Positions 12,501-24,289 of a DNA stretch of 64,000 nt are shown piece after piece. The stretch's first letter is position 1, and every line of letters starts with the position of its first letter. A program made the position numbers and the translations under genes. This stretch comes from Mercurialis annua (taxonomy: Eukaryota; Streptophyta; Magnoliopsida; Malpighiales; Euphorbiaceae), in contig NC_065576.1 in the NCBI RefSeq assembly GCF_937616625.2, positions 15,936,501 through 16,000,500 on the forward strand, written 5' to 3'. The notes below the pieces were generated by a model that saw only the letters and a program-made list of their open reading frames with translations, was not told the DNA's origin and searched no databases.

Positions 12501-13918
12501 AAGGACCCCATATGTCACTATGGATTAAGTGAAAGGGTAAGAACTTTTAATACTAATAATAGGAAAATAAATACGACTATGTTTTGTCAGTCCATAAATA
12601 TCACAAGAAACATGACTTTTAAAACTCAAAAAGATGGAAGACCTAAACATATTTTTATTTGAGAAACTAAAAAAAAAGAAAAATATGAATTGCTCCTACT
12701 GTGTTGAAATGATTCAAGCTATTATATGACATTGATTTTGTTCGAAAGTCTAATCCTCCACTCCAAGTCCTGATCTTGAATAACAGAACAAGGAGAGAAA
12801 ACAACATAACATTGTAGATCATGGGTAAGGTTTTTTTGACAGAAATAAGGTTATTGGTACATAGAGGACAATATTAAGAACAAGGGTAAGTGTGATAAGT
12901 ATATTTTCAAACCCTGCAATAGTAGCTAAAGATCCATCGGCTGTTATAGTGTTTTTGTTACTTGGGCATGGTTTATATTAAGGGTGTTTATATTTGGTTT
13001 ATGTGGGTTATAAATTTTTAAGAGTTTATTTTTTAGTGGGTGAATATCCAAAAACATATTCAGATTATCAATATTGCACTTAAAATACCGTCTCATTGCA
13101 TATTCGATATCGTAGTAAATTCTCTAAAGTGTTAGTTTCTGTTTGTTCTGCTTTTATATATGTATAAATATCTGGGATAGGATGCATGCATAAGCTATAT
13201 TGACGTCTATTCTATTTCAATTTCGTGACAGGTTGATGTAGGGATGAAGCCAACTACTGGTCTTAGACTGTATTTGGAAGGGAAAAGGAGTAATTGCTTA
13301 GCAATTCACTTGCAGCATCTCTCCTCAATGCCGAAGATCTTCCAGCTTGAGGCCGAACACATTGACAATGTCTCTAATCCTTCCTCTGAACGCAAATACT
13401 ATGAGAAGGTTCAGTGGAAGAGTTTCTCGCATATCTGCACAGCCCCTGTTGAAAGTGAAGAAGACCTTGCACTTGTCACAGGGGCCAATTTTGAAGTTGG
13501 AGATTCTGGACTAAAAAAGGTTTTGTTTTTACGGCTCCATTTCTCCAAAGTTGTCGGTGAAGCAGTTCTCAGAAAGAGCGAGTGGGATGGTTCTCCTGCC
13601 ATGGCCCAGAAATCTGGAATAATCTCATCAATTATCAGCACTCGCTTCTCCACTGCTCAAAAACCACCTCCAAAAGAAAATGATGTGAACATAAATTCAG
13701 CCATATACCCCGGGGGCCCTCCTGTGGCTGCCCAGGCCTCTAAAATGTTGAGGTTTGTCGATACTACGGAGATGACAAGAGGACCGCAAGACTCGCCTGG
13801 ATACTGGGTTGTGTCTGGAGCAAAGCTTAATGTTGACAAGGGCAAAATCTCTCTGAGAGTCAAGTATTCTCTCATAACTTTGATTTTACCTGATGAAGAG
13901 TTGCCACTGAATGTATAA
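6563..13918 (+). CDS. MACPF domain protein (CAD1/NSL1/At4g24290-like), 7 exons, 590 aa
   Basis: Exons read from frame continuity and GT/AG sites: 6563-6808, 7210-7448, 8971-9154, 9313-9378, 9528-9711, 10994-11160 and 13232-13918 (stop TAA). They join without a frameshift to 590 aa, the usual length of plant MACPF proteins. The hallmark YGTH motif is at about residue 167, followed by VVGVKMGGKDV. Conserved segments such as EELHQFLEFQLP, LQHLSSMPK and NSAIYPGGPP support the assignment over the whole length. Plant members (CAD1, NSL1) restrain salicylic-acid-dependent cell death and share the perforin/complement fold; that function is family knowledge, not shown here. No signal peptide is seen. 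The ATG was chosen because the N-terminus (a helical ARKAAEGAIEAIG region) aligns with relatives. Intron 6 (11161-13231) holds a copia fragment and intron 5 a possible hAT remnant. The frame is intact and the gene is probably functional. Confidence 0.93.
7449..8970 (+). other. intron 2 of the MACPF gene
   Basis: A 1.5-kb AT-rich intron bounded by GT and AG. I see no coding sequence, clear transposon ends or structured repeats in it. Confidence 0.7.
9840..10309. repeat. possible hAT-type MITE remnant in intron 5 of the MACPF gene
   Basis: The right end reads GTGCACACCCCTACC, which resembles the terminus of the hAT MITE at 24723-25282 (GCGCACCCCTACC), and the interior has AACCAAATC/GGTTTGATTT-type inverted motifs. 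The left terminus is not recognisable, so the extent is uncertain. Confidence 0.35.
11778..12980 (-). pseudogene. Ty1/copia pol fragment in MACPF intron 6
   Basis: Read on the minus strand from about 12980 down, short stretches match copia pol in the right order. A protease-type segment with ADGSLATIAG and NIVLYVP comes first, then a GAG-preintegrase part. The integrase opening follows (HSDIWGPS, about 12500), then AYLINRLPSPML and finally FGCTAFVHVH with a CVFLGY motif (12068-11778). Stops and frameshifts break it. It lies wholly within the intron, antisense to the host gene, and splice signals on both sides are intact. No LTRs were identified. Confidence 0.82.
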
Positions 13919-14393
13919 CTAGTAAAGAAGCGAGTCCTTGCATCCTAGACGAGATTGCTGATCATTGTGGTAAATTGATCTGTATCAAAGGATTCAGCGA
14001 GGGTGTTGTATATAACTATTTTTCTAGTGTGCAAGTTCTATTTGAGCTTACTTTATGCAGAGCTGTTGTGTTACTCATAATTAATATTATTTTTCTCAAG
14101 TAGAAGTTACTTTGTAGCAGATTTGGAGGTATTTCTTTTACATAATAATCACTTGATGTGATTTTGCCCATATTCAAAAGAAATATATATGCATCTGCAT
14201 ACTTCATTTAGCATTTTAATATTTCTTTATCCGTCTGCTTACATTGCGTGATAAGACACTATTTTACTTGTGCATAGGCTCAACTTCATGGCCTGCTACC
14301 TTTGCAAAATCTGTAGTAGAAGCCTGGGATCTCGAACATGTAATGGGACCAAGGGAAGGATCTTCACTTATGGGTTCTTCCCTTTGTTTTTTT
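13919..14393 (+). other. 3' UTR and downstream flank of the MACPF gene
   Basis: AT-rich sequence after the stop codon with several AATAAT/AATATT-like tracts that could serve as polyadenylation signals. No gene is seen. Confidence 0.4.
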
Positions 14394-14800
14394 GAGAAAA
14401 TTACTATGACATCCCCTTACATTTAACTTAATTTACAGTTTAGTCCCTCTTCTTTAAAAATTAACTATATAGCCCTTCACTTTTGGTTTTGTCAACGATT
14501 TAGTCCTTCCATCCATTTTGGATGTTAGTTAACGAAGTCAACGAAACTATATGTTCTCCCACTTTTGTTTTTCTCAACAATTTCACCCCTCATTTTTTTT
14601 TTGTCAACGATTTAGTCCCTCAGGTTTGATAATTAATTTACCCATAAGTCCATTGACTTCGTTGACTAACACTAAAAATGGATGGAGGGACTAAAATGTT
14701 GACAGAAGCAAAAGTGAGAGGCCACATAGTTTAGTTTTAAAACAGGAAGGACTGAAGTGTGAATTATGTCAAATATGAGGAGCTTCATAGTAATTTGCTC
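14394..14800. mobile_element. foldback MITE, TIR GAG(A/C)AAATTACTATGA
   Basis: The left end GAGAAAATTACTATGA is matched by the right end, whose reverse complement is GAGCAAATTACTATGA. The interior has inverted copies of phrases such as CAACGATTTAGTCC and GGAGGGACTAAAATG, so the whole element is a degenerate foldback. The same terminal motif closes the nested element at 4546. Flanking 9-mers do not match well, so the target duplication has decayed or the ends are slightly off. Confidence 0.75.
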
Positions 14801-14882
14801 TTTTAATAAACAGATAGATAAAGAAAAGTGAAAGCCCAATTAGTGAGAGAGCAAACAATCTCAAAGCCAAGCTTAGGATAAA

Positions 14883-17272
14883 GAGAAGATTAGGATAATA
14901 CTCTATTTTCTAAAGTAATTTGATTTCCTACCTCAATAAGGAAAAGATAGAGAAAATACCTCATCATTCTAATACTTTTATTTTTTTACTCTAAAGCATG
15001 TTTATATTATGATTATACCTACTTTTTATTGATTTTTTACTCTAAATATATATTTTTACTCTAACCATATGACAACTGTCATATTTTTATATTTCTTTCT
15101 TTTTTTTTCTCTCTCCTCTCTCCTCTCTCCTCTCTCCTCTCTCTTCTTCTTCTTCTTCTTCTTCTTCTTCTTCTTTTTCTTCTGTTCTTCGTCAATTTTT
15201 TCTTCTTTTTTATTTCTTCTTTTCTTCTCCATTTTTTTCTTTCTTCTCTATCGTTCCTTCATCGCTCCGCCGCCCTTTCTTCATCGCTCCACCGTCGCTC
15301 CACTGTTCTTTCATTTTTTTTATTTTAGCGAACTTTTCTTTAATTCATGGCGATTATTGCAATTTTTTAACATTCAGATATAAATAAATTACTCTTGATT
15401 TTTTTTTCAATTTTAGATCTAAAAATCTGCATGAAAAAACAATATTATGATGAAAAAAACGATTTTCTGCACAAAAAACGATTTTCTGCAAAAAAACAGC
15501 ATCTGATTATCATATGATTATCATAACACTGCATAAAAAATGATTTTTTATAAAAAAAAAATCTCAGATTATCATATGAGTATCACTGTATATCATAATG
15601 TTATCATAACACTGCATAAAGAAAGATTTTCTACAAAAAAAATTGATTATCATGTTGTTATCACTGTATTATCATCTCGTAATCATAATATAATCATATG
15701 ATACCGGGATGATAATGTATTATTGTACCTAAATGATAATGTTATGACAACGACATAATAATAAAATTATGATAACAGTATGATAATATGATACCTATAA
15801 GAAAAAAATTACATAAAAAATATGATAACGAGATGATAATGTGAAGAAAATAGTATTACAATGAAGTATAATAAGGTCATGTTATCATACTATTATCGTC
15901 ACCTTATCATCTTATAATCATAATTTTTTTGTAATTGTTTTTTTCATACATGTATAATATTATCATACTGTTATCATACTGTTATCTTCACATTATCATC
16001 TCGTTATCATAATTTTTTTGTAATTATTTTTTTCATACAGATATCATATTATCATACTATTATCTTTACATTATCATCTCATTGTCATAATTTTTATGTG
16101 ATTTGTTTACATATAGGTATCATATTATCATACTATTATCATAACTTTATTATTTTATTATCATCTGGTTATCATACCGGTGTCATGAATCTTTTTGTAA
16201 TTCTATTTTCACGTACGTTATCATCCAGTTATCATAAGCTTACCATAATTCATTATCATCTAATTATCATACTCCAGTGTTATGATAACGACATGATAAT
16301 CAGAAACTATTTTATCATACATTATCATAGATATTATCATATATGTACCATAAATATTATCATCTCGTTATCATATGATAAAACATTATCATATGACACT
16401 ATTTCTGTAAAAAAAATTCCATGTAAGTATCATATTATCATACTATATAAGCTTATCATTATATTATCATAAAAACATTATTGTACTATTATCATTATCG
16501 TACATTTCTATTATCATAACCTTATCATAATCATATAATGTTATGATAACGATATATTAATACAGTGTTATTCATATGATAATCAGACACTGTTTTTTTA
16601 GTAAAAAATCAATTTTCTCTGCAGTGTTATGATACTTACATGATAATGCAGTAATGATACTCATATGATAATCAGAAGCTGTTTTTTTTGCAAAAATCGT
16701 TTTTTTGTGCAGAAAATCGTTTTTAATACAGATTTTTAGATTTAGAATTGGAAAAATTCAAGAGTAATTTATGTAGATCTGAAAGTTAAAAGAAATCGTA
16801 TTAATCACCACGAGTTGAGAAAAATCGCTAAAATCAAATATGAAAAACGGCGGAGCGACGGCGGGATGATGGCGGAACAACGACGGAGCGATGAATTAAC
16901 GATGAAGAAGAAGAGAATAAAAATGAAGAAGAAATAAAGATAAAGAAGAAATAAAGATAAAGAAGAAGAAGAAGAAAATGAAGAAAAAAATGGCGGAAAA
17001 AAAGAACAGAGAAGAAGAAAGCCAATGGAGAGGAAAGAGAGAAAGAGAAAAAGAGAGAAAAAAGGAAAAAAAATGACAGTTGTCACTTACAAATCCCTAA
17101 TAATATAGTTAGAGTAAAATAATAATAATGAATAGGTATAATTATAATATAAATAGGTGTTAGAGTAAAAAAGTAAATATATTAAAATAGTGAGGTATTT
17201 TTTCTATCTTTTCCTTGTTGAGGTAGAAAATCATATTATTTTTAAAAAGAGAGTATTTTTCCTAATTTTCTC
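14883..17272. mobile_element. foldback Mutator-like element with 9-bp TSD (TATCAT-rich), copy 1
   Basis: The element is flanked by a perfect 9-bp repeat TAGGATAAA at 14874-14882 and 17273-17281. Its ends are GAGAAGATTAGGATAATACTC on the left and, in reverse complement, GAGAAAATTAGGAAAAATACTC on the right. The arms stay recognisably inverted for several hundred bases: a CCTACCTCAATAAGG box, ACTCTAA blocks, a pyrimidine-rich stretch with CGCTCCGCCG, and an AAAAACGATTTTCTGC box at about 15480 and 16700. The middle (15490-16620) is packed with ATATGATAAT/TATCATACTG motifs. No transposase is encoded. A 9-bp duplication and long TIRs are the hallmark of Mutator-like elements. Confidence 0.9.
15104..15180 (+). 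repeat. CTCTC/CTT microsatellite in the MULE arm
   Basis: A pyrimidine run of CTCTCTC units followed by about twelve CTT units. A purine counterpart occupies the opposite arm near 16960-17060. Confidence 0.9.
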
Positions 17273-17281
17273 TAGGATAAA

Positions 17282-17740
17282 ATGTTTCTTGTCTTTCCTT
17301 TTAATAATATTTCCTTAAATACACAGCAAATAGAATACTAAAAGATGAAACTGACAACATTAAAGATAAGTAACTGAAGAAAAACACATAGAATTAAAAT
17401 ATGAAGTTAGTGGTCATTACCACTAATTAACCATTAATTTTTCTGGGTAATGTCCTTTGTAGGTGTTGGCCAAAGGAATTAATTTTCCATTTGTGTGCTC
17501 AACTGGCTGCTGACTTATAACATTTATCCCCTCCTTCAGACAATGCAAATTCAGGATATTGGAGTTCCATAATGGCAGACGACTCTCATGAAGCATCTAC
17601 TGGAGATAACTCATCGCAATGAATCAGAATTTAGATGTCAATATCAATGATCCGCTTGTCAAGAATGACTTACGGACTTGGAAGGGCTTCTCCTTATCGC
17701 ACTTTAGGAAAGGTCGGAGTAGTCTCTTCAATGGTACCTT
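17282..17740. other. intergenic, no gene seen
   Basis: AT-rich sequence between the MULE and the hAT remnant. A short coding-like stretch from about 17570 may be the decayed upstream part of the hAT open reading frame, but I cannot assign it. Confidence 0.3.
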
Positions 17741-18262
17741 GAAACCTTTTCAAGCAGATCTAGTCAGTCTTCAGAGGCTGTTTCTGCTCAAACACCAATC
17801 CTGCCACCACCTGCAAAAAGGCATATGTCCCTTATGAAGGCCAAATTTGATGAGCAGAACAAGGGTAGTGATTCTGGTAGTAGGAAATATGAGCTGGAAT
17901 TGTACCTAAGTGAGGCTACGGTTGAGAATGATGACGATTTCAATATTTTGAAGTGGTGGAAGCTAAACTCACGGAGATTTCCAATCCTTTTGAGGATGGC
18001 TCGATATATTCTTGATGTTCCTATCTCTACTGTTGCATCTGAATCAGCATTTAGTACTTTTAGCAGAGTACTAGATTGCTTTAGGAGTTCTTTAACTCCA
18101 AGATTGGTGGAAGCATTGGTGTGCACTCAGAATTGGCTTAAAGCAGAAGCCTGCCCTTTGGTGATTGAAGAGTGCCTCGATGAATTGGAACCCTTTGAGC
18201 AAGGTTATGTCCTTAAACTAACTTCTATTTATTATCTGATCTGTAATTCCTTTTATATTTAG
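17741..18262 (+). pseudogene. hAT transposase C-terminal (dimerisation) fragment
   Basis: The open stretch encodes the conserved hATC dimerisation region of plant hAT/RICESLEEPER-type proteins. It contains ELELYLSEATVE, DFNILKWWK, RRFPILLRMAR, then the diagnostic PISTVASESAFSTFSRV and LTPRLVEALVCTQNWL. An in-frame proline-rich segment (about 17770-17820) precedes it. The BED zinc finger and catalytic core are absent, so this is a remnant and not a working transposase. A host-domesticated gene is unlikely because nothing upstream is open, but it cannot be excluded. Confidence 0.85.
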
Positions 18263-18568
18263 AACTATCTAATAGTTTATGTTCTTATGTTGTTGGTTCC
18301 TAATGCAGGGTTGCCGAACTAAAAAGTTGGACTCTTGCTGATTTTTGCTTTTGTGGCAACTTGGTGTGGAAGCGAATTTTGCTATCGTTGCCTAATGATG
18401 CCTGTTGCCTAAAGCCTGATGCTGCTTGTTGTCTGGGTTGTCCCTGCCCCTATACAGAAAACTGGTGGAAGCACTTAACAAGGTTGTGAAATTTTAAACT
18501 TCCTTCAAATTGCTTTACTGTTTTGCTTTACTGTATATTTTAAAATTTTCTATTTGAAAGGGTTTTAC

Positions 18569-18770
18569 TTTCAAATTGCTTCATAAGCTTTCTGTTTTGG
18601 TTATAACTTATAACCTATGAATCTTTTATTACTTTCAAATTGCTTCAAAGCTTTCTGATTTGGTTATAAATTATAACCTATGATTCTTTTATTGCTTTTA
18701 AATTGCTTCACAAACTTTCTGTTTTGGTTATAACTTATAACCTATGAATCTTTTATTGCTTTGAAATTGC
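18569..18770 (+). repeat. 64-bp tandem repeat, about three copies
   Basis: Units start at 18569, 18633, 18696 and (partial) 18760. Each carries AAATTGCTTC, CTTTCTG, TTTGGTTATAA and AACCTATGA. They follow the hAT remnant and may belong to its 3' region. Confidence 0.85.
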
Positions 18771-19439
18771 TTTACTGTTTGGTTTTGGGCTATGATGAAG
18801 CTTCCACCACTTCAAAAATCTGATAGTATATAAGGCCTTAACATATTTGCATGATGAGGCTTTAATTTAGCCACCATGTGGATTACATCGTTATAGAGAT
18901 GTGAAAACCTTATTCTGAGCCCCTATTTTTAAAAAAACATTTCATTTTTTTCTGATTTTAAAGTGTAAATACTTCTTTTTCATATAAATATTACTCTTTT
19001 CAAGTTTTTCAATTAGTTTTAATTGGCTCAATTCAGGAAATGTTCTTGTTCTGAATTCTGTGATTCTTCATTCATGAGATTCCTGTACTGCTTGGGTACT
19101 GGAAATGGCTATTTTTGAATGCTATAGGCCGACAGTGTGCATAGTTCAGTTATATTTTTGATAACTTTGACATATAATTTGATTTTTGGATGAATGTAAT
19201 TTATATAGTTCATTAGTTTTTGCTACTTAGCTGTTCATTATTATTTTTTCTACTTCAGTAGTAAATGAGATGAATGTAATCTTTAGCAGCTTAGTTTTTA
19301 CCTTTTGCTACTTCAGTTAAGAAGTAGGCTTATGAATTTGTGATGTTATTTGTCATTATTCAAGTTTGAACTATTCTTTTTCATTATATTTCATTCTTCA
19401 ATGTAAATTAATTTTTTTAGAATGGATGAATTATCTTTT

Positions 19440-19672
19440 TCATTGTAATTTTTTAAGGTTTTATTGAATGTGTCCCAAAAAATAAATGGGCTTTTTAAAT
19501 GGCCCAAACCGTTTTAAATAACCGATACCGAACCGAACCGATTGAAATTTTCGGTTAAAAAATATTTCGGTGTGTGGTGAAAAAACAAACGGTCCGGTGT
19601 CTAAATCAATTAATTTCGGTATGACCGGTTTTGATCATTTTGGAACCGAATCGACCTATGCTCACCCCTACC
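19440..19672. repeat. hAT-type non-autonomous terminus rich in CGGTT/AACCG
   Basis: The block is full of ACCGAACCG and TTTCGGT motifs and ends in GCTCACCCCTA, like the right ends of hAT MITEs elsewhere in this window. It may be the 3' end of the hAT element whose transposase remnant lies at 17741-18262; no clear left partner was found. Confidence 0.5.
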
Positions 19673-20439
19673 TGAAAGTGTTAAAAAAGGCTTCTGGAAC
19701 CCTAAGTGTTTAGATATGGTCAATTTTAGTACGTCAAACTTGCAAACTGGCCCATAAACTTTTAAAGATATTGCAATTAGTCCAATTTTTTAGACTTAGA
19801 TAACAATCTTTTTGGATTTTTATAAGCTATTTGTGACTAATTACGTTTCAATCCTCCAAATTTGCAACTGCGCATGAATCTATACAGCTTGAATCCAATT
19901 AGCGGATCACAAACTCGTCATCTGAATAATATTTTTTTGAAAATCATCAGTTGACGCTTCAGTCCCTTTTCTTTCATTTTTCCGAAAAATAGGTATCTAC
20001 ATATTGGTATAAAATTCAGATTATGAATAATGATCAAAATAAACCATAGAAAAATGTGTAGGGTAAAAAAGAAAGGCAAAATATCTCAAGAAAATTGATG
20101 GCTTTGAGATATTTTGTCTAAAAGAAAAAAAAGGAAAGTTGTAAATTAGTATGTGAGAAAAGAGAACATCTAGAAGCATTAAAAATGAAATAAAAGTCAA
20201 CGGAGAAGGTATGAAAATAGACCAGTTCTGGAGTCCAAACTGCGTTAGTTCCACCGCAGACATCTTTTCCATTAATGAATTTGAGTATTAATAATTAAAA
20301 AATAATAACCAAATATTGATTAGTCAAAAAGAAACAACAATCAAACAGTCTAATATATACATATTGTATCTAATGAGTTTATTTTGGTTTTAATTGCTTA
20401 GTTTACAAGCATAGTTGTTTGGATATTGCAGAAGAAAGC
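19673..20439. promoter_or_regulatory. upstream region of the PSI-like gene
   Basis: AT-rich non-coding sequence ending at the start codon of the next gene. It includes degenerate phrases common in plant MITEs (for example GGCCCATAAACTT) but no clear element ends. No core promoter was assigned. Confidence 0.35.
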
Positions 20440-23400
20440 ATGGGAGGACAGTGCTCTAAAAATTCTGTTGTGGCCAATAAAAGAATTGATGAGAAGGAGT
20501 CAACAAGTAATAGTAATAGTATTGTTTTGGATGAATCATTTTCACCGGATGAATTTTATGATGGTATTCCTCGCTATCCTTCTCTTAAATCAAGATCTTT
20601 CCGCTCTATTACCAAGGTATATAATCCTTTTATTGATTTACTTTAGTAGTTTTATAGCTCAAATGATATAAGCGCTAAGCAGCAAACTGCTAAGTCGTGG
20701 GTTCGATTCTTCCCACGAGCGCTCCCCCTCCCCAAATTATAAGTGATTTTTGACATAATAGGATGTTAGTAGCAAGCAAGGCTTTTAGTATTTGAAAAAC
20801 AATAGTGAAATGATGATTTGTTGTATCTATCTCCAAGGTTTCGGAGGTGAGTTCGCGTTTCGGTAGAGCTAGCATTGAGGTGTTGGATACACTTGGGAGT
20901 AGCATGACAAATTTGAACTCCAGTAATGCATTTGCATCCACTGCCCCAACTAAAGGCAATGAACTAGGAATCTTAGCTTTTGAGGTAGCAAACACAATTG
21001 TTAAGGGCTCCACCCTTATGCATTCGCTTTCAAAATGGAATATACGCCATTTGAGAGACGCGGTGCTTCCCTCCCAAGGAGTGCAAAATCTGATTTCAAA
21101 AGATGTCGATGAGCTCATGACCATCGTTGAAGCTGACAAGAGGTACATGATGCGTCGTCCTTCATCTTTAAACTATGTTTCCCTTTTTTTATCTAAAAGG
21201 TTATTTTCGCAGGGAAGAGTTGAAAATTTTCTTAGGAGAAGTTGTTCGTTTTGGAAATGGATGTAAAGATCCTCAATGGCACGACTTGGACCGTTATTTT
21301 GAGAAGTAACATAAATATCCATCATACTTGTTTTATTTAGCATTTCTTTATTGAATTTTTGCGGAGTGAGTTCATATTTTGGTTTCCAGAATCAGCAGAG
21401 ATCTTACTCAAAGAAAACTGAAGGAAGACCCGGTATCTATGATGGAGCTTCTCATGACTTTTGTTAAGCATACAGCAGTGAGTTTCTTCCCTTTAATTTT
21501 GGCTACAACAGATAAGTAATTACTTTTGAAGTGCAAAAATATAAACGAGTACATCAATAGCAGAAAAAGTCCATGTTTGAACTTTTAGTGTGAAGAAGAA
21601 AATTTGGTATGCAGGAACTGTACCATGAGTTGCAAGTGTTGGACAGAATTGAACAACAGTTTCAGCGTAGACGCCAAGAGGAGGGTAAAACAGCTGCTGT
21701 TCAAAAAGGTAATCTCTTCAATCGAACTAGTGTACAGATTTTTGAGCTCAACTTTTATATTAAACAGTGTCTATTCCTGTTACATTTAAGAATGCTCTAG
21801 CTGTGGAAATTCAAATGACTACTCGTCTCTTAAAATGACTGGAAACGGACTTTTCTGCTAATTTTCGAACTAATTATGCTTACCGGAAAAAATGCACTTT
21901 ATACTGTGATTTCTGCTTATGTATAAGTAAATACACTACCAGTATCGTTTTGATAATGTGTATGAAGTCGTTATAAGCTGTAATGTATGACCATCTCTTG
22001 AGTAGAAAGTGAAGCCTTCATAGAAATTCAAATGCACTTAGTAGAGATAGATGACATATTTACTGCTTTTGTCCATGGGTTTGTGTTTCTCTCTGCATTG
22101 CAGGTGTCAGTATTGCAACACTGCGAACAGAGCTTAAAAGCAAGAAAAGTCAAGTTCGGAACCTGAAGAAAAAGTCCCTTTGGTCCAGAAGTTTGGAAGA
22201 GGTAGATCCAAATCCTGTTGATGTTGTTTACTTGAGGACCTTGAAAGAATGAAAAATATGTCTGGATTAACCAACTTTCATCATGTGTTTACGTGTTTTT
22301 TTAATCTTTCTAATACGTGGAAACACGATCTTTCTTTTTCAAGTTCATTCGTGTACATATTTTCCATAATGGAACACCAGACTTAGTTTCATACTTTAGC
22401 AGATGTTCTGATACATTAGAAAGTTAACTTTACCAAACATCAACTTCCTTATTTGAACAAGCTGAGCAATTAATTAATTTCGATCATAGGTTATGGAGAA
22501 GCTCGTCGATATAGTCAACTTCTTACTCCTGGAGATACACAACACTTTCAGCGGAGGAGGTATTCATTTTTCTAAAGGTATTTAAAAATCTACTGCATCC
22601 ATTCTTGTGGCGAGTTCCGGAAAAAGAAAAATGAAAAGCACACTAAGAAACCATGTAAATAACACAAATAGCTTTATAAAGCTAAAGTACCCTGATATTA
22701 TATAAACTCGTAATAATATTTTGACAATCCATTCTCATCGACTGTAGATTTCAATGCTATACTTGTAAAATGCAGGTGGTGATGAATCAATTAAAGCTAA
22801 TAACAATCACTGGAGATTGGGACCTGCTGGCCTTTCTTTGCATTATGCAAATGTTGTCATGCAAATTGATACTCTAGTGAGTTTTTCTAATCTCTATGAC
22901 TAGTACATCCCATTCTATGCTTTTCTGATGCCATTATCTCGGTAAAACTTCAAAAAGTTGCGAGTTTTACATTTTCTAGTTTCCACTTAATGATGCTTAT
23001 TACAATATACATCATTTTACATGTACGAGCGAGTCTTGATAATAAAACAAGGATAAGTTCCTACTGATAGACATAAGGACAACAAAATTCTACTAGTGTG
23101 AACTGTTTTAAACACTAATGAGTTTTCTTGCAGTTTAAACTTGTCGGTGAGCATGTAATGCATTGCCCGGATTTGCTCTTAGTTAAATCTGAACTCGCTC
23201 TTAAGAAATTGATATCCCTGGCATTTTATTAAGAGCAGTTGCGTTCTAACAGGTGGCACGATCAGGTAGTATGCCTCCGAATACGAGGGATTCACTGTAC
23301 CAGAACTTGCCCCCAAGTATAAAATCAGCTCTACGTTCCAAATTACAGTCTTTTCATGTTAAGGAAGAGGTATATATAAATGGTTTGATTATGAACTTTG

Positions 23401-23893
23401 ACACTTTGAGACGGAATACTAAAGCTGAAATGCTGCAGGTCACCGTTACGGAAATCAAAGATGAGATGGAAAAGACTCTGCAGTGGCTTGTTCCGATGTC
23501 GACAAACACAGCTAAGTAAGAAAACTCTCAACATCTCAGCTGTATTTATATTGGTTTGCTCTCTGACGAGTCATTAACTTGGAATGGAACAGAGCTCATC
23601 ATGGTTTCGGTTGGGTTGGAGAATGGGCGAATTCTGGGTGAGTATCATTTAAATATTTAAATATGAACGCGGTTGCGTCGGAAGATGATGACAGAATCAA
23701 AGTAAAATATGAATGCAGAGCTGAGGGAAATCGGAAAGCTAGCGCGTCAGCAGCGGATATAAATCAGATAGAGACGCTCCACCATGCGGACAAGGATAAA
23801 ACTGAAGCATATATTCTGGAACTGTTATTGTGGCTTCACCATCTGGCCAAGAAATCAAAAGCAGTCCCTAATAGTAATAAGGTCAAGCCTTGA
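20440..23893 (+). CDS. PSK SIMULATOR-like protein (DUF3475 + DUF668), 12 exons, 479 aa
   Basis: Exons: 20440-20616, 20838-21142, 21213-21305, 21390-21477, 21615-21708, 22104-22201, 22490-22559, 22776-22876, 23253-23369, 23439-23515, 23593-23637 and 23719-23893. They join in frame to 1440 bp. The start at 20440 gives MGGQCSK, a strong N-myristoylation context as in PSI proteins, so the product is probably membrane-tethered. DUF3475 begins near residue 100 (ELGILAFEVANTIVKG). DUF668 lies at about 310-400 (WRLGPAGLSLHYANVVMQID through EKTLQWLVP), followed by HHGFGWVGEWA and the ETLHHADKDKTEAYILELL block. In Arabidopsis, PSI1-3 promote growth downstream of phytosulfokine signalling; that is family knowledge. 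At 479 aa this copy is shorter than PSI1-3 as I recall them, because it stops soon after the last conserved block. No inactivating change was seen. Confidence 0.92.
20650..20735 (+). mobile_element. tRNA-derived SINE-like sequence in intron 1 of the PSI-like gene
   Basis: A tRNA-like head with a possible A box (TAGCTCAAATGATA) and a B box (GGGTTCGATTC) framed by the stem CGTGGG/CCCACG. The predicted T loop is too long and the anticodon loop too short for a functional tRNA. I therefore read it as a SINE head or other tRNA-derived repeat. Confidence 0.5.
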
Positions 23894-24289
23894 AATGGTA
23901 AATAATGTTGAAATAGTTGAGAAAATGATAGTATGTATGTACATTTTGAGTTGTAAACAATGGAAACTAACTTCAAATATGGAGCTTTTGCTCTAAAACT
24001 ACCTATAAACCTTCATTGTTACCACAGATGTGCTACCTATAAACCAATGTTTTTATAACCGGACCGGCCGGTCGGACCGGATTAACCGGGAACCTATCAT
24101 CTGTCCGGTCCGGTTGGACAGTAAAAATCCGAATTCAGAAAACCGGCCTAAAATCGGGTTGAACGGTAAAATCCGGTTTATTACTAAAACCGTAAGAATC
24201 CGGTTTTCAAAATATCTCGTAAAATCTGTAGATTTGTGCCAGGGACCACCATTCTTGCACCTCACATGAACTTTTTCCTTTTTGTATAA

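Noticed and set aside
14385..14809. 9-bp target duplication of the MITE at 14394-14800
   Set aside because: The flanks TGTTTTTTT and TTTTAATAA do not match beyond T-richness.
15069..15383. Open frame rich in Phe/Ser/Leu over the CTT microsatellite
   Set aside because: It is translation of simple repeat inside the arm of a foldback MULE; the antisense counterpart on the other arm (16805-17086) mirrors it.
16098..16472. 124-codon open frame rich in Ile, Tyr and His
   Set aside because: It consists of translated TATCAT repeats in the MULE core and has no domain; the same applies to 28297-28970.
17741..18262. Domesticated hAT gene (DAYSLEEPER type)
   Set aside because: Only the dimerisation region is open; BED finger and core are missing, and hAT termini and repeats surround it.
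20650..20735. Functional tRNA gene
   Set aside because: A and B box-like sequences are present, but loop sizes are wrong for a tRNA and no acceptor stem closes; a SINE head is more likely.
24030..24269. Small open frame with CCGGNRTG-like repeats of Arg, Pro and Ile
   Set aside because: It lies in the terminal CCGGTCCGG repeats of the hAT element and across its border; no gene is supported.
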